Assembly: GCF_017654505.1 (NCBI RefSeq)
Contig: NC_054534.1
Coordinates: forward strand, 19,283,693-19,347,692
Origin: Polyodon spathula
Lineage: Eukaryota; Chordata; Actinopteri; Acipenseriformes; Polyodontidae
Reading direction: 5' to 3'
DNA: 64,000 nt
Positions 53,640-64,000 of the stretch are shown here, piece by piece. The stretch's first letter is position 1. Each line of letters begins with the position of its first letter. The notes below the pieces were generated by a model, which saw only the letters and a list, made by a program, of their open reading frames with translations, did not search any database and was not told the origin of the DNA. Position numbers and translations under genes: made by a program.

Positions 53640-55713
53640 AACAGATATAAACCAAAACTAAAGGAAAGTTGTTAACGAAAACTTTGTATATCCGGTCTCA
53701 TTAGCCTCCCAAAGTAGTAGCATGGCTTTTATCATCAAACACAATTTTTTAGATGGAAAGGCTTTTAAACCTAAGAGACAGGAAATGCACTACATAAGCT
53801 GACAAAACAATGGCTAAAATCTGTAACAAGAGACTCACAAGTTTGCCCTCATGTAAGGTACCTACTTAATAGGAAAATTGGAAGGGACTCAATTATTATA
53901 GTTAATACATTTATAAAATGGGTGGCCCTAAATATGTTACCATGCATACATCTGCCTCCCTATTGTGGAACCCATGCATGTTGCATTTTGTATATAGAAA
54001 AGTCTTGAACTGTCGTTCATTAGAGTAAGCATTCTATTCTATGACAGAAGTGCTCACACCTGACCCAACACAAGCACAAAAGCCCTCAAACTGAGTTCCC
54101 ATGGCAACAAGTTTCCTTGTTGCCCTGCAATTCACTTCTTAACAGTCTATTAAATTATTACATAACTGGTCTTTGTGCATTGTGGGAGGTCAAGCTAAAT
54201 GGTTGATTGTGGTTTTATTATTTTCTTGAAAAAAAAAAAGTAACAAAATAACATTGATCAGAATTGTATTATTACAATTCAGGTTGTGTTGTAATAACAA
54301 TACACCTACAGTACACGGCTGAAATAATTAAATTCTTGTCTTCTGACCATCAAGACTAAAACTCTTTCTTTTCATCCTAGAGATTGAACCTTCACTGCCC
54401 ATGTTAGAAAGCCCATGTTAGAAAACCCCAAAGGAAGGCCAAACAATGCTACTTTGTAGAAACTGTTCTTAAAGCACGGATTCTGGATGTCAAAGATCAA
54501 ACAAACAGTATTGTGAAAGCTGTAGATATTGCAAGCACCATTACGTTAGAATGATGTGATATTTTGCATGTGTTGGGAAGTGTTTGTTCTGGTTAATACT
54601 GCTGGCATTCCTTTGGGTCAGTATGTTAGCCGAAGCATGGCTTTGTTTTTGCCAGCCTTTCTTAACCTATCCTAAACTTAGAAACAGCTGTAGCATACCA
54701 TATTCTTACTTATAAATAATAGATATTGTTTGCAAATTAGCCAAGTGCTCTCAGAAGTGGGCAGGTTAGAGTGATAAGAAGCTGTACTTGTGATTATAGG
54801 TTTCTGTCTATGGTGTGGCACACCTCTGGCTTTGACAATTAAAAATCTCCCCCTAGTGGTGTCACAAGTTGTTGTTTCTCATAATAACATCATGTAGTCT
54901 AGCGCAGTATAAAGGATTGGCAGCCTTTGCAACAAACATATACAACATGTCTAAAATGAGTAGGGCTGTAAATGTGTGGCAGGTCTACCAACATATGTGA
55001 TAGGTGTTTTACGTTTTATCTCTTGGATAAGTAAGAATCACATATTCAGGTATCTGCTGCTCCAATAGGGCAGTGGGGACTGTCAGTCTCAAGTCTAGAG
55101 AGAACAAATCCAAGAGGGGCGGGGGGATCATCATTAAAATAGTATTTTGCGACACCTCCATAAGGAATTGTCTGAAAAGAACAGCATTTTCTGAAAATGT
55201 ACAAATTGCTTTGCTGGGAGGGTCATGGCTGATGTACCTTTTTATTTATTTTTATTTTTTTAAATTTTTTTATTAAAAGATTATGACACTTTTATAGCTT
55301 GAAATGTTCCTTTGCCTTCCTGAAACAGTACTACAGAAGAGAGATGTCAGTTGTGTCAGAGTTCATGATATTAAAAAAAAAAAAAAGATCCTGTTAGAAC
55401 ATGTTTCATTCACTGCCTATCAAGTTCCATTGTCATGAAATGGGTTTATCAATGAAACATAACAGTGCATATCAGTGCTATAAAGTACCACTTACCATTA
55501 AATAAAAATACTGTTAATTGTTCAGTGTTGGAAAAATTGTGATTTTATTTGTTATACTGTATTATTGTTTCATTGTGAAATTGGATTTGGAAACTCAAAA
55601 TATTTCATGCATTTTTCTTTGTAGTTGGAAAAATATTACCTCTTGTACTAACTAGCCGCTCGCTGCCAGCCTCCCAAAAAACATACCCAATATTGTTGTT
55701 TAATATGCTGTTA

Positions 55714-55781
<68 letters not shown>

Positions 55782-57559
55782 GCCTGTTACTATATTTTAC
55801 ATACAAATATATTAATTATGCCCTTATACTTTAATCAAATCAAGGTACTGATAGAATGCAGCAAAAGTAATCAGACCTGCTCACAGAAGCACCTGATTTA
55901 CTGTAAAGGAGCTTTCTGATAGGCTGAAACACCCATTTGAATCCAAGTGCACGATCTTCCTCAAGCCAGTGTCAATTCAAGTGTTGTTGCTAAGGTTTTG
56001 CATTTTTTCTTTTGCCTCTGCAATTTTCACTGACTTTTGTGGCTTCAAGCTGCACTTTCATTGTTAATTTCATTGTCATTTTTTTTGTAAAGAATTAACT
56101 GACTTTTAAGGCTTCAAGCTTAAACTGTAATATTTTGAAACAGATGTTGTTCTTGAATATAAACAGTAATAGTGCGTGGTCTAACCTGCCGAAATAATGA
56201 TTTGAATTCCATGAAAGGCATAGGTCAGTTTCAGAACAGCAGTGTATACAAACCTTTCACTTTCTACTTTCACCTGCACATCTCATGTCATTTGCTATGT
56301 TTTATACTATGTGTTTTAATTCTAATTATTTATAGCATTAGTTAAAAGAAGTTAATATTTTATCAATTTTGAACTAATTATATTTTCAGCTGTCATAAAA
56401 TAAAATAAAAATAAACAGGATCCTGATGATTTGTGTGATATTTTATATTTGATTAATTAAGCTTCTTGTCAAATTAGATTTCTGGTTTTGAAAGCAGTCA
56501 GTGATTGATATACTTACAGTTTGTGTTACTATTTGTATAACGAAGGGGGATGCTATTATAGTTTGCAGTGCATTATGGTAGTAATCATATTGCCACCATC
56601 AACTCCACCAAAAAGATGCAAAATTTCACACTTGAAGCTGAACTAAATGAATCATGAGACATGCCTCTTGTTAAATTATTCCAGTTGCAGTCTGCTCTGT
56701 GTAGTGCTTCATAGTTTATACTCAGTTTTCATTTGTGCTGCAGTGTGCACAGCTTCTAGGCTTGTAAAAAAAAAAATGATTAAAAGATAGGGGGTTAGAG
56801 GGTGACTGCCTAATATTTACCCTGCATGTGAGATCGCAGATAAAACTTCCAATTGTGGTATGGGCTTTGCGAAATATCCTCTGAGACCAGACTGATGCCA
56901 TCAGAAATGTATAACTTGTATGTTTAGCTTAGGCCACCAGATTGGAATGACATTAGGTCATAACAGTACTTGGCTGGTATGACTCTGGAAACAGATAAAA
57001 GGCTTCACATCCAGAGTTGTGCTAGTTATGGAATCAAGGACTATGAGGGCACTTGAAGGTAGCAGGACAATCTATATTGAAGCCTGCAATCATAATGAAA
57101 ACCTATTATACAAGGATAGTGTTTGCCTGTTGGTTATTTATTCCCAAAAGTCACTTTTTTGTTGCTATTAATAGAGATACAGAATTTTTCAGCAGATTCT
57201 CCTTTAAATGGACAAACACGATTGAATACCCTGGGCTTCTATTTAAAGAAGTTTTAAATGCAATGAATATAAACCCCTTCTTGAGGAGATATCTGAAGGT
57301 GTAGTTAAAAGAGAAATGACTGAGAATTATGGCTACCCATAATGTTATAAATACCATTTCCAAAACTTAAATTTACCAGGTTTAACTGTTTTTTACTCTG
57401 TAGGATTATCTAAACACATGTTTTTATTATTATTTATCATACCAAGATAGATTATGTCATTCCAGCCAGCTCAAATAAGATTTACTAATTGTATAATGTC
57501 TTTGAGAAAAAAATTACTGAGAAAAAAATTATATATTAAAAATACAAAACTGAAAGATC
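53640..57559. other. Intron 3 stretch, no gene recognised
   Basis: AT-rich non-coding DNA. An ATT microsatellite lies at 55718-55780 and poly-A tracts near 54229 and 55373. No coding or mobile element was recognised. Confidence 0.55.
55718..55780. repeat. (ATT)n microsatellite
   Basis: About 20 perfect ATT units. Confidence 0.97.
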
Positions 57560-58883
57560 ATAATTGGATAAGTCTCCACTCCCCTGAGTTAGTACTTGGT
57601 GGAAGCACCTTTGGCAGCAATTACAGCTGTGAGTCTGTTGGGATAGGTCTCTACACACCTATATTTGGCAAAATTTGATCATTCGTCTTTACAAAACTGT
57701 TCAAGCTCTGTCAAGTTCCTTGGGGAGTGTTGATGGACAGTAATCTTCAAGTCATACCACAAATTTTTGATTGGATTTAGGTCGGGGCTCTGACTGGGCC
57801 ACTCAGGGACATTTACCTTTTTGTTCCTTAGCCACTCCAGTGTAGCTTTGGCTGTGTGCTTTAGATCATTGTTATGCTGAAAGGTGATCCTCTGTCCCAG
57901 TTTCAGCTTTCTTGCAGAGCACATCAGATTTCCCTCAAGGACTTCTCTGTACTTTGCTCCATTCATTTTCCCTTCTATCCTGACAAGTGCACAAGTCTTT
58001 GCCAATGAGAAACATCCCCATATAACATGATGCTGCCCCCACCATGCTTCACAGTAGGGATGGTGTTCTTTGGGTGTTGTGCTGTGTTGGGTTTGTGCCA
58101 AACATAACACTTTGCATTTTAAGTTCCATTTTAGTTTTGTCAGACAACAAAACTTTTTGCCACATGGCTACAGAATCTCCTGAGTGTTTTTTTGCATACT
58201 TCAAATGGGATTCAAGATGGACTTTCTTGAGTAATAGCTTCCTTCTTGCCACCCTATCATATAGGCAAGATTTGTGGAGTGCTTGGGATATACACATGCA
58301 CACTTTGACCAGTCTTGGCCATAAAAGCCTGTAGCAAAGTTGCCATTGGCCTCCTGGTAGCCTCTCTGATCAGTCTCCTTCTTGCTCGGTCATCCAGTTT
58401 GGAGGGTGGCCTGATCTAGGCAGGGTCTTGGTGGTGCCATACACCTTCCACTTCTTAATAATCGTCTTGACTGTGCACCAAGGGATATTCAAGGCCTTTG
58501 ATATTTTTTTTTTATACCCACCGGTATAAAAAAAAAAAACATTTTTATACCGGAGTTCTTTTGAAAGCGCCTTGGTTGTCATGGTTGAGTCTTTGCTTTG
58601 AAATGCACTACCCTGCAGAGGGAAGCTACAGGAACTGCTACATTTATCATGAAATCATGTTAATCTCTACAGTTTAATACAGATGGAGGCCACTTAACTT
58701 GGTGTGTGATTTTAAAGTCGATTGGTTACACCTGAGCTAATTTAGGATTGCTATTACAAGGGGGGTGGACACTTATCCAACCAAGCTATTTCAGTTTTAT
58801 TTTTAAATAATTTTCTACATATTTCTAGAATATTTATATATGTAAATATTTTGAAAGGGGGTGTAGACTTTCTATAGGCACTG
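57560..58883 (-). pseudogene. Tc1/mariner-like transposon, catalytically dead (same family as 1-515)
   Basis: On the - strand the pieces run from the DNA-binding N-terminus (58370-58582, with ISKALNIPWCTVKTIIKKW) through a middle part (58049-58303) to the C-terminus (57679-58110). Catalytic residues are lost: QHNNDLKHT replaces the usual QxDNDxKHT, and NPIKNLW replaces NPIENLW. The middle part reads LLSDKTKMEL, keeping a first Asp. Frameshifts separate all three. The terminal repeat at the 5' end stops at 58883 (GGCACTG plus TA). The opposite outer terminal repeat is missing, and only an inner ATTGGATAAGTCTCCAC motif at 57564 remains. A hairpin-like insertion sits at 58505-58555. Confidence 0.88.
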
Positions 58884-58885
58884 TA

Positions 58886-59123
58886 AGTGGAAAAAAATCC
58901 TCATTTAAATGCATAAAACTCTGAGGCACTGAAATAACAAACTGTGAAAAAATCTCATATTACTGAATTACAAATTGTACATTGAAATTTTGTTCTGTTT
59001 GCTATTTTATTTTTGAACACTGAAACTCAGAATGAATTATTGTAAGGTGACATTGGTTTTATGTTGGGAAATATTTTTAAGAATATGAGAGAATTGGTCA
59101 GGGGTCTGAATACTGTTGCAAGG

Positions 59124-59126
<3 letters not shown>
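58886..59126. mobile_element. Terminal fragment of another Tc1-like element
   Basis: It ends GGGGTCTGAATACTGTTGCAAGGCAC followed by TA, the standard Tc1 terminal repeat pattern. The adjacent AT-rich part (ATGCATAAAACTCTGAGGC etc.) would be its untranslated end. No transposase sequence is attached. Confidence 0.6.

Positions 59127-59198
<72 letters not shown>
59127..59198. repeat. (TA)n microsatellite at a Tc1 terminus
   Basis: 72 bp of TA beginning at the presumed TA target site of the preceding Tc1 end. Confidence 0.97.
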
Positions 59199-59201
<3 letters not shown>

Positions 59202-59645
59202 AAATGTGGTTGGCCAAATTTAGCTAAACTTTAATATGGAACAATAATATAATAACAGGGATGAAAGATCAGTGAGATTATTAAATGGATCTCCAGAATG
59301 AAGGAATTTAAAGTGGATAATCTTTTTGATATCTACAAGTGAAGAGTGACATAGCAAGGATATCTCCCTTCTGAACATGGAAATGGATCCACTGTAAAAG
59401 CACAGGGATGGATATTATAATGTTGGTGAAAGCAGGTAATCAGAAGCTAGAAGATTCTAGGACACCTGGATGTGAAAGATGATGAAAAACTAAGGTGTGT
59501 GGTAAGAAGGGAAGGAGATAGGTATAGTGAGTGTCAAGATTAATCAGTTAATAAATATGGTTCATGATTAAAGGAAACTGCAGATAATGTTCAGACTTCA
59601 AAATAATGTGATAAAACCAGAGATAGTAAATGCTGGCAGTGCAGG

Positions 59646-60020
59646 AAGGAAGGTGCTTTGAGAGTGGGAAGTCATTGGTTAGGAAGGTGCTTTGAGAGTG
59701 GGAAGTCATTGGTAAGGAAGGTGCTTTGACTGTGGGAAGTCATTGGTTAGGAAGGTGCTTTGACAGTGGGAAGTCATTGGTGGTAGGAAGGTGCTTTGAC
59801 AGTGGGAAGTCATTGGTAAGGAAGGTGCTTTGACAGTGGGAAGTCATTGGTAAGGAAGGTGCTTTGACAGTGGGAAGTCATTGGTTAGGAAGGTGCTTTG
59901 ACAGTGGGAAGTCATTGGTTAGGAAGGTGCTTTGAGAGTGGGAAGTCATTGGTTAGGAAGGTATTTGGACAGTGGGAAGTCATTGGTAAGGAAGATGCTT
60001 TGACAGTGGGAAGTCATTGT
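59646..60020. repeat. Minisatellite, 11 units of about 34 bp
   Basis: The consensus unit is GGAAGGTGCTTTGACAGTGG plus GAAGTCATTGGTTA. I count eleven copies of GGGAAGTCATTG. Variants have GAGAGTGGG (units 1, 2, 9), GACTGTGGG (unit 3), a longer linker after unit 4 (GGTGGTAGG) and a changed unit 10 (GTATTTGGACAG). There is no plausible coding use. Confidence 0.97.
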
Positions 60021-60982
60021 TTGAATAATGGGGGTTATTGTGGGGGATTTGGACCACAGAGAGGTTAAAGATGTTTTTTATAGTCCATATAGAGAGTGGG
60101 AGGTGGGGGGGGAGGAATATCCAAGAATACTTGCTGGCTGATTAACTACTATTACATTTAAGCATCCGGAGCCAAGTCTAGTGAGGCTTCTTTTAAAATC
60201 GAATTTGTGTATACGGTTGTGAAAGTGTTTGTGTACTCAAGTAAAACTACAACAACTATGACTACAAACATTTAATCAGAGTGAATGTTTATTACCACTA
60301 ATCTCAATAGGTACCATGTACTGTTGGTTTTACTCTACTATTCAAGTAAAAAAGCTAAATAGTCCAGTACTGTAGTGTGCAATAGCATTCTTAAAGGTTG
60401 AAGTGACTGATATGGAATCTGTATCCTTTTCTTTCACTTGAATTCTAAATTCATACATCCTGCCATTTACAGAACAGTGTCCCTGAGGTTAACTTCTAAA
60501 TGTGCATAGAGGATGTGTTTAAGGGCATAACTGTTGTACATTCAAATATTAGCCTGGAAAAAGTATATAAAGGCAACCAAGGTTAATTGGCCTCATCTGC
60601 AAATCAGCCACAGGCAGTGCACACATTCTTGCACATGCTTTGCAGAGCTGAGGCTGATTTTAATTACTTTGATATGGGACTATTTTAAAAACCACAGCAG
60701 ATTATTTCCTACTGTGCAGTTTAAATGCTGTACATTGAAATATTAATGTGCAGCTTTGGTCAAAAAAATTGTATCACCTAGAATCTTAGGATTGAGACAT
60801 ACCAGAAGCCATAATAGTAGTACAGTACAGTATGTTAACGTAACATTATTCAACAGGTTTTATTCCACTTTTTAACGCAAAACTTTTCGTCATAGCTGTA
60901 TATTACTGGATATCATTTTTATGTTAAATTGTGCACAATATTCACTTTTCAAATGTTGAGCTGTGTTATTTTTCATAGAAAC

Positions 60983-61106
<124 letters not shown>

Positions 61107-62028
61107 CACTTATTATAGACCTTACAATTTTTTTTTATCTTAGAAGTAGTCATTTTTTCCCTATTGTACCCATTGGGACATGAGATATAATATTTCATTT
61201 GTTTTAGATGTACTATTTGAAACAAACATGATACATTTTCACTAAATCTGTTGTACCAAGACTGTAGTCCCTGCATTGTGTCGGTGGGATGTCAAATTCT
61301 TTTCATTAAGTTAGCAACCACATGAGAAATGTTCTGACTTTTTTGTGCTCATTTCTTATAGGCTGCTGTTACTTTTTGTTTTGAAAGTGGGTATCTTTTT
61401 GTTTTCAAAGCGGCTACGTGGTGTGTTTCTGCTGAATGTATATTGCTGCCAGGGCAATCCGTTTTTTTTAAAATATATTTTATAATTATAAACTGGATAT
61501 TTTGGGCTTCTTTATAAACATGATTTTCCAATTCTCCCGAACTTTCAGGAGGCAAACATATACATTTTTAAAAGATATACATTTTTAACAGTTAAATGTA
61601 CACCGAATGTATTATGGGATAAGAGTATTCTAGTGAGCATTTACACAATTAAAAGAGACATACTTTACAATTAAAACCAGGTCAACTGTGCATATTAACT
61701 TTTAAACAATTGTCTCTAGAGACTGGAAGAGAGACCTATTTAGTTTGTTTTTAGTTGGGGGAAAGATTACATTTTTACTGTAACCATTAAAAAACTAAAA
61801 TGGAAAGTACCTTTTATAGAGCACCTATCAAAAAAATAAATAAAAAGATTATCTTTAGAAAAGATATGTCTGGGATACTGACAACACACAATGCAGAAAT
61901 AATGTGTCTCTATCGTGATCATTGAATTGATGTGAAACAACTGTTTCATAAACCCAAGCAACCGATGTTTGTATGCCTTACTGGTAAAGATACATTTTTA
62001 GGACTTTTCCTCTTTCCACTATAATAAA

Positions 62029-62030
<2 letters not shown>

Positions 62031-62075
<45 letters not shown>

Positions 62076-62112
62076 TTCAGAAAAAAAAAACAAAAACAAA
62101 AAAAAAAAAAAT

Positions 62113-62200
<88 letters not shown>
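62031..62200. repeat. Poly-A tracts followed by (AT)n
   Basis: 42 A residues, a short spacer, a second A-rich stretch (62081-62111) and 83 bp of AT (62118-62200). Confidence 0.97.
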
Positions 62201-62204
<4 letters not shown>

Positions 62205-64000
62205 TTAAATTATATTAAATGACACTCTCAGATTAGCATTAGTTGATGCTGATACATGTTTTATTACATTGTCTACATCAAATAATCGTCCCTGTTGGAA
62301 ATTCCAGTAATTACCAGCTCTGGTCTATCCTGGTCTGAGCTACTAGTTTCACTGGTCGTGCTGGGTGATAATCTGGTTAATATAGTTCAAGTTAAAAAAA
62401 GGTAGTTTAAAATCCTTTTAATATACATTCCTAAATATTAACTTATAGTTATTTGATTGATGTAAACCTGTGCACCTGTTGTTATATCTGGTGGAGATAC
62501 AGTTGGAAAGCAGTAAATGTTTGTTATAAATCCCAATCCTTGCTGATAACCAGCTGGGATTTTCAGCAGGGCTATTAAAAGACCAAATCTTTTTCCGAAC
62601 ACGTACATGTGGTGAAAGCAGGGGGATTTACATAGTTGATATGATATCAAGATGGAAGGATTAATTATGATTAAAACTGTATTATCAGGTTCATTTAATT
62701 AACTTTAAGCCTTCTGGTGCTTCTTAGATGTTTATTCAGCAGTTGCAGGCAACTGTAGATGGTAGACTGTTAAGATGGGTTTTTATATGTAGAGGGCATT
62801 TGAAAAACATTCCTTAAAACACTTTGGTGATAACTAATGGGTGAGTCACTAATAACAATGGTGCAAAAATTGACAACTTCATAGACGATGCTGTCATGGC
62901 ATGTCTATTGATATAGCTTCCACAATGACTTTGGGTGGCCAAGGAACTGACACAAGAACTGCAAGAACTTCATGGGCAGTGACATCATTTAATTCTGATC
63001 TGATATAAAAACAACAAACAGCAGCTCGGAATGTTGGTGCAACTACTCTTAATTGTAAATTCCAGCATTTAAGTCACTGTTAGGTCCTAAAATGTATTAG
63101 GCAAATCAAATAAAAATAAAACGTTTTAGTAATTAACAATGTGTAGTAGTTTATGTGTTCATGCAGGTCGGGCTGTTTGTTCAGTAACTTGTTTACAGTG
63201 TGTTCAGTCTACTCAAAGCCTCTTCCTGGCTTTGTTAGAGAGAGAGCACTGTGTCTGTGTCTGTATCTGTGTTGTTATTGTTATGATATGCTGAGATGAA
63301 GTTGCTGAAAGTAATCAGACTGCATCCAGTTGTTTGTTTTTTTTCAACTCGTCATTCAAGCCGGGGACTAGTTGCTGTCATGGTTACTGAATTGCTGCTG
63401 TATTTATGTATTTTCCAGCGGGTTGATTTGGAACAGTGATTAAACATCATTTGAAAGATAACATCTGAGATCCTTTAACGGAGATTAAGGCCCTCTTATT
63501 GACCAGTCAGATTAAAGGAAATCTCTGATCCATTTTCTAATGTACATTCCATTATCCATTACACATTATGTGATGTAATGGAACTTGGATCAAATAAGAT
63601 AATTAGCTTACAGCAGAGTCACGTTGAGAAGATAAACATTTTTTGATGTTGTTAATACTTACCATGAAATTCAATGAAAAAATGTAAAAGAACCATTACA
63701 GTTCGTAACTCTTTCGTTACACAAATTCAACAGCATAGCGCTATTACCCCTTATTGAAAGAATAATTAAAGCTGTGGATCAGAATACTTCAGGAGATACT
63801 TCTTCTTATTGTACATCTAATTTATTTTAAGGCATGGCCAGAACTGTAATCAGTTCATTCTGTGTGGGTAGCTATATATTTAACCCCACTGAAGCAGCCA
63901 ATCAAAGTGACCCGTATCTAAAGATTATGCCTATTAATTACTAATTAATTAATAACTATTAATAACTATTACTTGCAAAGAGATCTTAGCTGGGACACAA

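Noticed and set aside
59646..60020. CRISPR-like array (regular 34-bp repeats)
   Set aside because: Units are head-to-tail with no distinct spacers, and the host is a vertebrate; it is a minisatellite.

Overview
The window is vertebrate genomic DNA with one real protein-coding gene, on the + strand. It holds the first three coding exons of KCNN2 (SK2, a small-conductance calcium-activated potassium channel): exon 1 at 24586-25542, exon 2 at 26035-26130 and exon 3 at 44415-44833. These encode the cytoplasmic N-terminus and transmembrane segments S1-S5. The pore, S6 and calmodulin-binding exons are absent and should lie beyond 64000 on the + strand. The host is most likely a ray-finned fish. The mix of Tc1, PIF/Harbinger, pogo/Tigger, L2, CR1 and Penelope elements plus tRNA-type SINEs would suit a non-teleost fish such as a sturgeon or paddlefish; this is an inference from repeat flavour, not proven by the sequence.

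Layout. 1-24 kb is upstream of the gene. It carries a Tc1 end at the left edge, an L2-type LINE 3' end (2.2-3.2 kb), a nested PIF/Harbinger element (about 8-11.8 kb: HARBI1-like transposase remnant, opposite-strand MADF exon, an inserted LTR and an inserted SINE), a Tigger-type MITE (13.5-14.0 kb), a Tc1 remnant (19 kb) and SINEs. Exon 1 lies about 330 bp downstream of a 94-bp TA tract. Introns 1 and 2 span 25.5-44.4 kb. Intron 2 holds a SINE, an internally deleted Tc1 with intact TA-flanked termini (31.1-32.1 kb), an antisense CR1 LINE split by a solo LTR (36.0-38.2 kb) and the 3' end of another LINE (40.6-41.7 kb). Exon 3 sits between two partial copies of one Tc1 family (42.3-42.8 and 46.7-49.0 kb). 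Outside these lie inverted copies of an unidentified sequence of about 440 bp. Intron 3 continues with a Penelope-like retroelement carrying reverse transcriptase and GIY-YIG motifs (49.6-52.6 kb), three solo LTRs, further Tc1 remnants and an 11-unit minisatellite (59.6-60.0 kb).

None of the mobile elements looks intact: their coding regions have stops, frameshifts, deletions or lost catalytic residues. Points worth following up are an SYT instead of SYA motif in the S3-S4 loop of this SK2 (a change linked to apamin sensitivity), the repeat architecture around exon 3, five solo LTRs (three with perfect 5-bp target duplications), SINEs that share bodies or tails, and TA microsatellites that repeatedly mark transposon ends. 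I found no convincing new biological system and no RNA gene or CRISPR array.
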